Below are positions 1-14,200 of a stretch of 64,000 bases of DNA, piece by piece. Numbering within the stretch: the first letter of the stretch is position 1; every line of letters begins with the position of its first letter. The notes under the pieces are model-generated. The model was not told the origin of the DNA, ran no database searches, and saw nothing but the letters and a program-made list of their open reading frames with translations. The stretch is from Glandiceps talaboti. Lineage: Eukaryota > Hemichordata > Enteropneusta > Spengelidae. Made by a program: the position numbers and the translations under genes. Location of the stretch: positions 21,300,621-21,364,620 of the forward strand of contig NC_135559.1 of the NCBI RefSeq assembly GCF_964340395.1. The letters run 5' to 3'.

Positions 1-3000
1 CAGGATGGAACTCAAGGTCACGGAAGATGACACGAACACAGATGGCAGATGAACACCAGACAGCCAATCAAGAAGTGGAAGAAGTAAGTGAAGATTTTGG
101 AATTGTATAATTACTGAGAATGGTCGTTAAATTTTGTTGCCCAATATTTCTTCCCATCTGCAATGGAAAGTATAAGTTATCAAAAAGTTCTTTTGTCAGT
201 ACTAACCACACGACAAGTAATGACAACCTTATGTCACAAGTAGATTGTAGCAGAATGAAGACATATTTTGGAGATGAACAGAATTGTATTATCCGTGGTA
301 ATATCTTTTCAAAAAGGTTAAATTGAGTAGTGGCAACTTTAAGAGTAAATATTAGAATCTAAATAACTGTTATTTCATTCCATCAATAAGTTTATACTGT
401 ATTGTTTGATTCATTCCTTTCAGGATGGAACTCAAGGTCACGGAAGATGACACGAACACAGATGGCAGATGAACACCAGACAGCCAATCAAGAAGTGGAA
501 GAAGTAAGTGAAGATTTTGGAATTGTATAATTACTGAGAATGGTCATTAAATTTTGTTGCCCAGTATTTCTTCCCATCTGCAATGGAAAGTATAAGTTAT
601 CAAAAAGTTCTTTTGTCAGTACTAAGCACACGACAAGTAATGACAACCTTATGTCACAAGTAGATTGTAGCAGAATGAAGAAATATTGGAGATGAACAGA
701 ATTATATTATCCGTGGTAATATCTTTTCAAAAAAGGTTAAATTGAGTAGTGCCAACTTTAAGAGTAAATATTAGAATCTAAATAACTGTTATTTCAATCT
801 ATCAATAAGTTTATACTGTATTGTTTGATTCATTCCTTTCAGGATGGAACTCAAGGTCACGGAAGATGACACGAACACAGATGGCAGATGAACACCAGAC
901 AGCCAATCAAGAAGTGGAAGAAGTAAGTGAAGATTTTGGAATTGTATAATTTCTGAGAATGGTCATTAAATTTTGTTGCCCAATATTTATTCCCATCTGC
1001 AATGGAAAGTATAAGTTATCAAAAAGTTCTTTTGTCAGTACTAAGCACACGACAAGTAATGACAACCTTATGTCACAAGTAGATTGTAGCAGAATCAAGA
1101 AATATTTTGGAGATGAACAGAATTATATTATCCGTGGTAATATCTTTTCAAAAAGGATAAATTGAGTAGTGGCAACTTTAAGAGTAAATATTAGAATACT
1201 GTTATTTCATTCCATCAATAAGTTTATACTGTATTGTTTGATTCATTCCTTTCAGGATGGAACTCAAGGTCACGGAAGATGACACGAACACAGATGGCAG
1301 ATGAACACCAGACAGCCAATCAAGAAGTGGAAGAAGTAAGTGAAGATTTTGGAATTGTATAATTACTGAGAATGGTCATTAAATTTTGTTGCCCAATATT
1401 TATTCCCATCTGCAATGGAAAGTATAAGTTATCAAAAAGTTCTTTTGTCAGTACTAACCACACGACAAGTAATGACAACCTTATGTCACAAGTAGATTGT
1501 AGCAGAATAAAGAAATATTTTGGAGATGAACAGAATTATATTATCCGTGGTAATATCTTTTCAAAAAGGTTAAATTGAGTAGTGGCAACTTTAAGAGTAA
1601 ATATTAGAATCTAAATAACTGTTATTTCATTCCATCAATAAGTTTATACTGTATTGTTTGATTCATTCCTTCCAGGATGGAACTCAAGGTCACGGAAGAT
1701 GACACGAACACAGATGGCAGATGAACACCAGACAGCCAATCAAGAAGTGGAAGAAGTAAGTGAAGATTTTGGAATTGTATAATTACTGAGAATGGTCATT
1801 AAATTTTGTTGCCCAGTATTTCTTCCCATCTGCAATGGAAAGTATAAGTTATCAAAACGTTCTTTTGTCAGTACTAAGCACACGACATGTAATGACAACC
1901 TTATGTCACAAGTAGATTGTAGCAGAATAAAGAAATATTTTGGAGATGAACAGAATTATATTATCCGTGGTTATATCTTTTCAAAGAGGTTAAATTGAGT
2001 AGTGGCAACTTTAAGAGTAAATATTAGAATCTAAATAACTGTTATTTCATTCCATCAATAAGTTTATACTGTATTGTTTGATTTATTCCTTTCAGGATGG
2101 AACTCAAGGTCACGGAAGATGACACGAACACAGATGGCAGACGAACACCAGACAGCCAATCAAGAAGTGGAAGAAGTAAGTGAAGATTTTGGAATTGTAT
2201 AATTACTGAGAATGGTCATTAAATTTTGTTGCCCAGTATTTCTTCCCATCTGCAATGGAAAGTATAAGTTATCAAAAAGTTCTTTTGTCAGTACTAACCA
2301 CACGACAAGTAATGACAACCTTATGTCACAAGTAGATTGTAGCAGAATAAAGAAATATTTTGGAGATGAACAGAATTATATTATCCGTGGTAATATCTTT
2401 TCAAAAAAGTTAAATTGAGTAGTGGCAACTTTAAGAGTAAGTATTAGAATCTAAATAACTGTTATTTCATTCCATCAATAAGTTCATACTGTATTGTTTG
2501 ATTTATTCCTTTCAGGATGGAACTCAAGGTCACGGAAGATGACACGAACACAGATGGCAGACGAACACCAGACAGCCAATCAAGAAGTGGAAGAAGTAAG
2601 TGAAGATTTTGGAATTGTATAATTACTGAGAATGGTCATTAAATTTTGTTGCCCAGTATTTCTTCCCATCTGCAATGGAAAGTATAAGTTATCAAAAAGT
2701 TCTTTTGTCAGTACTAAGCACACGACAAGTAATGACAACCTTATGTCACAAGTAGATTGTAGCAGAATAAAGACATATTTTGGAGATGAACAGAATTGTA
2801 TTATCCATGGTAATATTTTTTCAAAAAGGTTAAATTGAGTAGTGGCAACTTTAAGAGTAAATATTAGAATACTGTTATTTCATTCCATCAATAAGTTCAT
2901 ACTGTATTGTTTGATTCATTTCTTTCAGGATGGAACTCAAGGTCACGGAAGATGACACGAACACAGATGGCAGATGAACACCAGACAGCCAATCAAGAAG

Positions 3001-4140
3001 TGGAAGAAGTAAGTGAAGATTTTATTTTTATTTCTTCCCATCTGCAATGGAAAGTATAAGTTATCAAAAAGTTCTTTTGTCAGTACTAAGCACACGACAA
3101 GTAATGACAACCTTATGTCACAAGTAGATTGTAGCAGAATAAAGACATATTTTGGAGATGAACAGAATTGTATTATCCATGGTAATATCTTTTCAAAAAG
3201 GTTAAATTGAGTAGTGGCAACTTTAAGAGTTAATATTAGAATACTGTTATTTCATTCCATCAATAAGTTCATACTGTATTGTTTGATTCATTTCTTTCAG
3301 GATGGAACTCAAGGTCACGGAAGATGACACGAACACAGATGGCAGATGAACACCAGACAGCCAATCAAGAAGTGGAAGAAGTAAGTGAAGATTTTGGAAT
3401 TGTATAATTACTGAGAATGGTCATTAAATTTTGTTGCCCAGTATTTCTTCCCATCTGCAATGGAAAGTATAAGTTATCAAAAAGTTCTTTTGTCAGTACT
3501 AAGCACACGACAAGTAATGACAACCTTATGTCACAAGTAGATTGTAGCAGAATGAAGAAATATTTTGGAGATGAACAGAATTGTATTATCCGTGGTAATA
3601 TCTTTTCAAAAAGGTTAAATTGAGTAGTGGCAACTTTAAGAGTAAGTATTAGAATCTAAATAACTGTTATTTCATTCCATCAATAAGTTCATACTGTATT
3701 GCTTGATTCATTTCTTTCAGGATGGAACTCAAGGTCACGGAAGATGACACGAACACAGATGGCAGATGAACACCAGACAGCCAATCAATCAAGAAGTGGA
3801 AGAAGTAAGTGAAGATTTTGGAATTGTATAATTACTGAGAATGGTCATTAAATTTTGTTGCCCAGTATTTCTTCCCATCTGCAATGGAAAGTATAAGTTA
3901 TCAAAAAGTTCTTTTGTCAGTACTAACCACACGACAAGTAATGACAACCTTATGTCACAAGTAGATTGTAGCAGAATGAAGAAATATTGGAGATGAACAG
4001 AATTATATTATCAGTGGTAATATCTTTTCAAAAAAGGTTAAATTGAGTAGTGGCAACTTTAAGAGTAAATATTAGAATCTAAATAACTGTTATTTCATTC
4101 CATCAATAAGTTTATACTGTATTGTTTGATTCATTCCTTT
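1..4140 (+). repeat. Higher-order repeat block 1 (10 monomers, 4140 bp)
   Basis: The monomer lengths are 420, 419, 413, 420, 420, 420, 413, 372, 420 and 423 bp, summing to 4140. The same order of lengths and diagnostic variants recurs in the next block, so the unit of duplication is the decamer. Diagnostic variants include GTCGTT in monomer 1, a 2-bp deletion (AAATATTGG) in monomer 2, CAAAACG in monomer 5, and the 372-bp deletion form in monomer 8. Confidence 0.93.
424..503 (+). other. Exon-like block of the satellite monomer (representative copy)
   Basis: Eighty bases lie between a pyrimidine-rich TTCATTCCTTTCAG and GTAAGTGAAG, close to the animal 3' and 5' splice-site consensus. The AG and GT are kept in the monomers I read: acceptor variants are CCTTCCAG and TTTCTTTCAG, and the only donor variant noted is GTAAGC, at the right edge. 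One frame starts with ATG at 425 and reads 15 codons (KVTEDDTNTDGR in the middle) to a TGA. In six copies that stop is CGA and in two it is TTA. A second frame (starting ga|TGG) is open across the block in this copy. The third always has a stop. The 80-bp length is not a multiple of three, so joining successive copies shifts frame. No transcript evidence is available, and the block could be an exon, a decayed exon, or chance. Confidence 0.5.
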
Positions 4141-7100
4141 CAGGATGGAACTCAAGGTCACGGAAGATGACACGAACACAGATGGCAGATGAACACCAGA
4201 CAGCCAATCAAGAAGTGGAAGAAGTAAGTGAAGATTTTGGAATTGTATAATTACTGAGAATGGTCGTTAAATTTTGTTGCCCAATATTTCTTCCCATCTG
4301 CAATGGAAAGTATAAGTTATCAAAAAGTTCTTTTGTCAGTACTAAGCACACGACAAGTAATGACAACCTTATGTCACAAGTAGATTGTAGCAGAATGAAG
4401 ACATATTTTGGAGATGAACAGAATTGTATTATCCGTGGTAATATCTTTTCAAAAAGGTTAAATTGAGTAGTGGCAACTTTAAGAGTAAATATTAGAATCT
4501 AAATAACTGTTATTTCATTCCATCAATAAGTTTATACTGTATTGTTTGATTCATTCCTTTCAGGATGGAACTCAAGGTCACGGAAGATGACACGAACACA
4601 GATGGCAGATGAACACCAGACAGCCAATCAAGAAGTGGAAGAAGTAAGTGAAGATTTTGGAATTGTATAATTACTGAGAATGGTCATTAAATTTTGTTGC
4701 CCAGTATTTCTTCCCATCTGCAATGGAAAGTATAAGTTATCAAAAAGTTCTTTTGTCAGTACTAAGCACACGACAAGTAATGACAACCTTATGTCACAAG
4801 TAGATTGTAGCAGAATGAAGAAATATTGGAGATGAACAGAATTATATTATCCGTGGTAATATCTTTTCAAAAAAGGTTAAATTGAGTAGTGCCAACTTTA
4901 AGAGTAAATATTAGAATCTAAATAACTGTTATTTCAATCTATCAATAAGTTTATACTGTATTGTTTGATTCATTCCTTTCAGGATGGAACTCAAGGTCAC
5001 GGAAGATGACACGAACACAGATGGCAGATGAACACCAGACAGCCAATCAAGAAGTGGAAGAAGTAAGTGAAGATTTTGGAATTGTATAATTTCTGAGAAT
5101 GGTCATTAAATTTTGTTGCCCAATATTTATTCCCATCTGCAATGGAAAGTATAAGTTATCAAAAAGTTCTTTTGTCAGTACTAACCACACGACAAGTAAT
5201 GACAACCTTATGTCACAAGTAGATTGTAGCAGAATAAAGAAATATTTTGGAGATGAACAGAATTATATTATCCGTGGTAATATCTTTTCAAAAAGGATAA
5301 ATTGAGTAGTGGCAACTTTAAGAGTAAATATTAGAATACTGTTATTTCATTCCATCAATAAGTTTATACTGTATTGTTTGATTCATTCCTTTCAGGATGG
5401 AACTCAAGGTCACGGAAGATGACACGAACACAGATGGCAGATGAACACCAGACAGCCAATCAAGAAGTGGAAGAAGTAAGTGAAGATTTTGGAATTGTAT
5501 AATTACTGAGAATGGTCATTAAATTTTGTTGCCCAATATTTATTCCCATCTGCAATGGAAAGTATAAGTTATCAAAAAGTTCTTTTGTCAGTACTAACCA
5601 CACGACAAGTAATGACAACCTTATGTCACAAGTAGATTGTAGCAGAATAAAGAAATATTTTGGAGATGAACAGAATTATATTATCCGTGGTAATATCTTT
5701 TCAAAAAGGTTAAATTGAGTAGTGGCAACTTTAAGAGTAAATATTAGAATCTAAATAACTGTTATTTCATTCCATCAATAAGTTTATACTGTATTGTTTG
5801 ATTCATTCCTTCCAGGATGGAACTCAAGGTCACGGAAGATGACACGAACACAGATGGCAGATGAACACCAGACAGCCAATCAAGAAGTGGAAGAAGTAAG
5901 TGAAGATTTTGGAATTGTATAATTACTGAGAATGGTCATTAAATTTTGTTGCCCAGTATTTCTTCCCATCTGCAATGGAAAGTATAAGTTATCAAAACGT
6001 TCTTTTGTCAGTACTAAGCACACGACATGTAATGACAACCTTATGTCACAAGTAGATTGTAGCAGAATAAAGAAATATTTTGGAGATGAACAGAATTATA
6101 TTATCCGTGGTTATATCTTTTCAAAGAGGTTAAATTGAGTAGTGGCAACTTTAAGAGTAAATATTAGAATCTAAATAACTGTTATTTCATTCCATCAATA
6201 AGTTTATACTGTATTGTTTGATTTATTCCTTTCAGGATGGAACTCAAGGTCACGGAAGATGACACGAACACAGATGGCAGACGAACACCAGACAGCCAAT
6301 CAAGAAGTGGAAGAAGTAAGTGAAGATTTTGGAATTGTATAATTACTGAGAATGGTCATTAAATTTTGTTGCCCAGTATTTCTTCCCATCTGCAATGGAA
6401 AGTATAAGTTATCAAAAAGTTCTTTTGTCAGTACTAACCACACGACAAGTAATGACAACCTTATGTCACAAGTAGATTGTAGCAGAATAAAGAAATATTT
6501 TGGAGATGAACAGAATTATATTATCCGTGGTAATATCTTTTCAAAAAAGTTAAATTGAGTAGTGGCAACTTTAAGAGTAAGTATTAGAATCTAAATAACT
6601 GTTATTTCATTCCATCAATAAGTTCATACTGTATTGTTTGATTTATTCCTTTCAGGATGGAACTCAAGGTCACGGAAGATGACACGAACACAGATGGCAG
6701 ACGAACACCAGACAGCCAATCAAGAAGTGGAAGAAGTAAGTGAAGATTTTGGAATTGTATAATTACTGAGAATGGTCATTAAATTTTGTTGCCCAGTATT
6801 TCTTCCCATCTGCAATGGAAAGTATAAGTTATCAAAAAGTTCTTTTGTCAGTACTAAGCACACGACAAGTAATGACAACCTTATGTCACAAGTAGATTGT
6901 AGCAGAATAAAGACATATTTTGGAGATGAACAGAATTGTATTATCCATGGTAATATTTTTTCAAAAAGGTTAAATTGAGTAGTGGCAACTTTAAGAGTAA
7001 ATATTAGAATACTGTTATTTCATTCCATCAATAAGTTCATACTGTATTGTTTGATTCATTTCTTTCAGGATGGAACTCAAGGTCACGGAAGATGACACGA

Positions 7101-8279
7101 ACACAGATGGCAGATGAACACCAGACAGCCAATCAAGAAGTGGAAGAAGTAAGTGAAGATTTTATTTTTATTTCTTCCCATCTGCAATGGAAAGTATAAG
7201 TTATCAAAAAGTTCTTTTGTCAGTACTAAGCACACGACAAGTAATGACAACCTTATGTCACAAGTAGATTGTAGCAGAATAAAGACATATTTTGGAGATG
7301 AACAGAATTGTATTATCCATGGTAATATCTTTTCAAAAAGGTTAAATTGAGTAGTGGCAACTTTAAGAGTTAATATTAGAATACTGTTATTTCATTCCAT
7401 CAATAAGTTCATACTGTATTGTTTGATTCATTTCTTTCAGGATGGAACTCAAGGTCACGGAAGATGACACGAACACAGATGGCAGATGAACACCAGACAG
7501 CCAATCAAGAAGTGGAAGAAGTAAGTGAAGATTTTGGAATTGTATAATTACTGAGAATGGTCATTAAATTTTGTTGCCCAGTATTTCTTCCCATCTGCAA
7601 TGGAAAGTATAAGTTATCAAAAAGTTCTTTTGTCAGTACTAAGCACACGACAAGTAATGACAACCTTATGTCACAAGTAGATTGTAGCAGAATGAAGAAA
7701 TATTTTGGAGATGAACAGAATTGTATTATCCGTGGTAATATCTTTTCAAAAAGGTTAAATTGAGTAGTGGCAACTTTAAGAGTAAGTATTAGAATCTAAA
7801 TAACTGTTATTTCATTCCATCAATAAGTTCATACTGTATTGCTTGATTCATTTCTTTCAGGATGGAACTCAAGGTCACGGAAGATGACACGAACACAGAT
7901 GGCAGATGAACACCAGACAGCCAATCAATCAAGAAGTGGAAGAAGTAAGTGAAGATTTTGGAATTGTATAATTACTGAGAATGGTCATTAAATTTTGTTG
8001 CCCAATATTTCTTCCCATCTGCTATGGAAAGTATAAGGTATTAAAAAGTTGTTTTGTCAGTACTAAGCACACGACAAGTAATGACAACCTTATGTCACAA
8101 GTAGATTGTAGCAGAATGAAGAAATATTTGAGATGAACAGAATTGCATTATCCGTGGTAATATCTTTTCAAAAAGGTTAAATTGAGTAGTGGCAACTTTA
8201 AGAGTAAATATTAGAATCTAAATAACTGTTATTTCATTCCATCAATAAGTTTATACTGTATTGTTTGATTCATTCCTTT
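4141..8279 (+). repeat. Higher-order repeat block 2 (10 monomers)
   Basis: This is nearly identical to block 1, with the same monomer length order except that the last unit is 422 bp. That unit (7858-8279) differs clearly from its block-1 counterpart. It carries AAGGTATTAAAAAG and AAATATTTGAG, which otherwise occur only in the monomer at 13255. This is a sign of gene conversion or unequal exchange between distant units. Confidence 0.9.
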
Positions 8280-11200
8280 CAGGATGGAACTCAAGGTCAC
8301 GGAAGATGACACGAACACAGATGGCAGATGAACACCAGACAGCCAATCAAGAAGTAGAAGAAGTAAGTGAAGATTTTGGAATTGTATAATTACTGAGAAT
8401 GGTCGTTAAATTTTGTTGCCCAATATTTCTTCCCATCTGCAATGGAAAGTATAAGTTATCAAAAAGTTCTTTTGTCAGTACTAACCACACGACAAGTAAT
8501 GACAACCTTATGTCACAAGTAGATTGTAGCAGAATGAAGACATATTTTGGAGATGAACAGAATTGTATTATCCGTGGTAATATCTTTTCAAAAAGGTTAA
8601 ATTGAGTAGTGGCAACTTTAAGAGTAAATATTAGAATCTAAATAACTGTTATTTCATTCCATCAATAAGTTTATACTGTATTGTTTGATTCATTCCTTTC
8701 AGGATGGAACTCAAGGTCACGGAAGATGACACGAACACAGATGGCAGATGAACACCAGACAGCCAATCAAGAAGTGGAAGAAGTAAGTGAAGATTTTGGA
8801 ATTGTATAATTACTGAGAATGGTCATTAAATTTTGTTGCCCAGTATTTCTTCCCATCTGCAATGGAAAGTATAAGTTATCAAAAAGTTCTTTTGTCAGTA
8901 CTAAGCACACGACAAGTAATGACAACCTTATGTCACAAGTAGATTGTAGCAGAATGAAGAAATATTGGAGATGAACAGAATTATATTATCCGTGGTAATA
9001 TCTTTTCAAAAAAGGTTAAATTGAGTAGTGGCAACTTTAAGAGTAAATATTAGAATCTAAATAACTGTTATTTCATTCCATCAATAAGTTTATACTGTAT
9101 TGTTTGATTCATTCCTTTCAGGATGGAACTCAAGGTCACGGAAGATGACACGAACACAGATGGCAGATGAACACCAGACAGCCAATCAAGAAGTGGAAGA
9201 AGTAAGTGAAGATTTTGGAATTGTATAATTACTGAGAATGGTCGTTAAATTTTGTTGCCCAATATTTCTTCCCATCTGCAATGGAAAGTATAAGTTATCA
9301 AAAAGTTCTTTTGTCAGTACTAACCACACGACAAGTAATGACAACCTTATGTCACAAGTAGATTGTAGCAGAATGAAGACATATTTTGGAGATGAACAGA
9401 ATTGTATTATCCGTGGTAATATCTTTTCAAAAAGGTTAAATTGAGTAGTGGCAACTTTAAGAGTAAATATTAGAATCTAAATAACTGTTATTTCATTCCA
9501 TCAATAAGTTTATACTGTATTGTTTGATTCATTCCTTTCAGGATGGAACTCAAGGTCACGGAAGATGACACGAACACAGATGGCAGATGAACACCAGACA
9601 GCCAATCAAGAAGTGGAAGAAGTAAGTGAAGATTTTGGAATTGTATAATTACTGAGAATGGTCATTAAATTTTGTTGCCCAGTATTTCTTCCCATCTGCA
9701 ATGGAAAGTATAAGTTATCAAAAAGTTCTTTTGTCAGTACTAAGCACACGACAAGTAATGACAACCTTATGTCACAAGTAGATTGTAGCAGAATGAAGAA
9801 ATATTGGAGATGAACAGAATTATATTATCCGTGGTAATATCTTTTCAAAAAAGGTTAAATTGAGTAGTGCCAACTTTAAGAGTAAATATTAGAATCTAAA
9901 TAACTGTTATTTCAATCTATCAATAAGTTTATACTGTATTGTTTGATTCATTCCTTTCAGGATGGAACTCAAGGTCACGGAAGATGACACGAACACAGAT
10001 GGCAGATGAACACCAGACAGCCAATCAAGAAGTGGAAGAAGTAAGTGAAGATTTTGGAATTGTATAATTTCTGAGAATGGTCATTAAATTTTGTTGCCCA
10101 ATATTTATTCCCATCTGCAATGGAAAGTATAAGTTATCAAAAAGTTCTTTTGTCAGTACTAACCACACGACAAGTAATGACAACCTTATGTCACAAGTAG
10201 ATTGTAGCAGAATAAAGAAATATTTTGGAGATGAACAGAATTATATTATCCGTGGTAATATCTTTTCAAAAAGGTTAAATTGAGTAGTGGCAACTTTAAG
10301 AGTAAATATTAGAATACTGTTATTTCATTCCATCAATAAGTTTATACTGTATTGTTTGATTCATTCCTTTCAGGATGGAACTCAAGGTCACGGAAGATAA
10401 CACGAACACAGATGGCAGATGAACACCAGACAGGCAATCAAGAAGTGGAAGAAGTAAGTGAAGATTTTGGAATTGTATAATTACTGAGAATGGTCATTAA
10501 ATTTTGTTGCCCAATATTTATTCCCATCTGCAATGGAAAGTATAAGTTATCAAAAAGTTCTTTTGTCAGTACTAACCACATGACAAGTAATGACAACCTT
10601 ATGTCACAAGTAGATTGTAGCAGAATAAAGAAATATTTTGGAGATGAACAGAATTATATTATCCGTGGTAATATCTTTTCAAAAAGGTTAAATTGAGTAG
10701 TGGCAACTTTAAGAGTAAATATTAGAATCTAAATAACTGTTATTTCATTCCATCAATAAGTTTATACTGTATTGTTTGATTCATTCCTTCCAGGATGGAA
10801 CTCAAGGTCACGGAAGATGACACGAACACAGATGGCAGATGAACACCAGACAGCCAATCAAGAAGTGGAAGAAGTAAGTGAAGATTTTGGAATTGTATAA
10901 TTACTGAGAATGGTCATTAAATTTTGTTGCCCAGTATTTCTTCCCATCTGCAATGGAAAGTATAAGTTATCAAAACGTTCTTTTGTCAGTACTAAGCACA
11001 CGACATGTAATGACAACCTTATGTCACAAGTAGATTGTAGCAGAATAAAGAAATATTTTGGAGATGAACAGAATTATATTATCCGTGGTTATATCTTTTC
11101 AAAGAGGTTAAATTGAGTAGTGGCAACTTTAAGAGTAAATATTAGAATCTAAATAACTGTTATTTCATTCCATCAATAAGTATATACTGTATTGTTTGAT

Positions 11201-14200
11201 TCATTCCTTTCAGGATGGAACTCAAGGTCACGGAAGATGACACGAACACAGATGGCAGACGAACACCAGACAGCCAATCAAGAAGTGGAAGAAGTAAGTG
11301 AAGATTTTGGAATTGTATAATTACTGAGAATGGTCATTAAATTTTGTTGCCCAGTATTTCTCCCATCTGCAATGGAAAGTATAAGTTATCAAAAAGTTCT
11401 TTTGTCAGTACTAACCACACGACAAGTAATGACAACCTTATGTCACAAGCAGATTGTAGCAGAATAAAGAAATATTTTGGAGATGAACAGAATTATATTA
11501 TCCGTGGTAATATCTTTTCAAAAAAGTTAAATTGAGTAGTGGCAACTTTAAGAGTAAGTATTAGAATCTAAATAACTGTTATTTCATTCCATCAATAAGT
11601 TCATACTGTATTGTTTGATTTATTCCTTTCAGGATGGAACTCAAGGTCACGGAAGATGACACGAACACAGATAGCAGACGAACACCAGACAGCCAATCAA
11701 GAAGTGGAAGAAGTAAGTGAAGATTTTGGAATTGTATAATTACTGAGAATGGTCATTAAATTTTGTTGCCCAGTATTTCTTCCCATCTGCAATGGAAAGT
11801 ATAAGTTATCAAAAAGTTCTTTTGTCAGTACTAAGCACACGACAAGTAATGACAACCTTATGTCACAAGTAGATTGTAGCAGAATAAAGACATATTTTGG
11901 AGATGAACAGAATTGTATTATCCATGGTAATATTTTTTCAAAAAGGTTAAATTGAGTAGTGGCAACTTTAAGAGTAAATATTAGAATACTGTTATTTCAT
12001 TCCATCAATAAGTTCATACTGTATTGTTTGATTCATTTCTTTCAGGATGGAACTCAAGGTCACGGAAGATGACACGAACACAGATGGCAGATGAACACCA
12101 GACAGCCAATCAAGAAGTGGAAGAAGTAAGTGAAGATTTTATTTTTATTTCTTCCCATCTGCAATGGAAAGTATAAGTTATCAAAAAGTTCTTTTGTCAG
12201 TACTAAGCACACGACAAGTAATGACAACCTTATGTCACAAGTAGATTGTAGCAGAATAAAGACATATTTTGGAGATGAACAGAATTGTATTATCCATGGT
12301 AATATCTTTTCAAAAAGGTTAAATTGAGTAGTGGCAACTTTAAGAGTAAATATCAGAATACTGTTATTTCATTCCATCAATAAGTTTATACTGTATTGTT
12401 TGATTCATTCCTTTCAGGATGGAACTCAAGGTCACGGAAGATGACACGAACACAGATGGCAGATGAACACCAGACAGCCAATCAAGAAGTGGAAGAAGTA
12501 AGTGAAGATTTTGGAATTGTATAATTACTGAGAATGGTCATTAAATTTTGTTGCCCAGTATTTCTTCCCATCTGCAATGGAAAGTATAAGTTATCAAAAA
12601 GTTCTTTTGTCAGTACTAAGCACACGACAAGTAATGACAACCTTATGTCACAAGTAGATTGTAGCAGAATAAAGAAATATTTTGGAGATGAACAGAATTG
12701 TATTATCCGTGGTAATATCTTTTCAAAAAGGTTAAATTGAGTAGTGGCAACTATAAGAGTAAATATTAGAATCTAAATAACTGTTATTTCATTCAATCAA
12801 TAAGTTTGCACTGTATTGTTTGATTCATTCCTTTCAGGATGGAACTCAAGGTCACGGAAGATGACACGAACATAGATGGCAGATTAACACCAGACAGCCA
12901 ATCAAGAAGTGGAAGAAGTAAGTGAAGATTTTGGAATTGTATAATTACTGAGAATGGTCATTAAATTTTGTTGCCCAATATTTCTTCCCATCTGCAATGA
13001 AAAGTATAGGTAATCAAAAAGTTCTTTTGTCAGTACTAAGCACACGACAAGTAATGACAACCTTATGTCACAAGTAGATTGTAGCAGAATAAAGAAATAT
13101 TTTGGAGATGAACAGAATTATATTATCCGTGGTAATATCTTTTCAAAAAGGTTAAATTGAGTAGTGGCAACTTTAAGAGTAAATATTAGAATCTAAATAA
13201 CTGTTATTTCATTCCATCAATAAGTTTATACTGTATTGTTTGATTCATTCCTTTCAGGATGGAACTCAAGGTCACGGAAGATGACACGAACACAGATGGC
13301 AGATGAACACCAGACAGCCAATCAAGAAGTGGAAGAAGTAAGTGAAGATTTTGGAATTGTATAATTACTGAGAATGGTCATTAAATTTTTTTGCCCAATA
13401 TTTCTTCCCATCTGCAATGGAAAGTATAAGGTATTAAAAAGTTGTTTTGTCAGTACTAAGCACACGACAAGTAATGACAACCTTATGTCACAAGTAGATT
13501 GTAGCAGAATGAAGAAATATTTGAGATGAACAGAATTGCATTATCTGTGGTAATATCTTTTCAAAAGGGTTAAATTGAGTAGTGGCAACTTGAAGAGTAA
13601 ATATTAGAATACTGTTATTTCATTCCATCAATAAGTTTGCACTGTATTGTTTGATTCATTCCTTTCAGGATGGAACTCAAGGTCACGGAAGATGACACGA
13701 ACATAGATGGCAGATTAACACCAGACAGCCAATCAAGAAGTGGAAGAAGTAAGTGAAGATTTTGGAATTGTATAATTACTGAGAATGGTCATTAAATTTT
13801 GTTGCCCAATATTTATTCCCATCTGCAATGAAAAGTATAAGTAATCAAAAAGTTCTTTTGTCAGTACTAAGCACACGACAAGTAATGACAACCTTATGTC
13901 ACAAGTAGATTGTAGCAGAATAAAGAAATATTTTGGAGATGAACAGAATTATATTATCCGTGGTAATATCTTTTCAAAAAGGTTAAATTGAGTAGTGGCA
14001 ACTTTAAGAGTAAATATTAGAATCTAAATAACTGTTATTTCATTCCATCAATAAGTTTATACTGTATTGTTTGATTCATTCCTTTCAGGATGGAACTCAA
14101 GGTCACGGAAGATGACACGAACACAGATGGCAGATGAACACCAGGCAACCAATCAAGAAGTGGAAGAAGTAAGCGTAGATTTCGGAATTGTATAATTACT

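Noticed and set aside
120-326. 68-codon ORF (MV(V/I)KFCCP...FSKRLN) repeated in most satellite monomers as a conserved protein
   Set aside because: Differences between copies are almost all amino-acid changing (V/I, L/I, K/N, S/R, S/C, M/I, K/T, Y/C, R/H, N/Y), and several monomers carry 1-2-bp deletions that break the frame. Conservation is explained by satellite homogenisation.
907-1098. Minus-strand ORF in one monomer
   Set aside because: Appears in a single copy only because of a base change (C for A) in that monomer. A shadow of the repeat.
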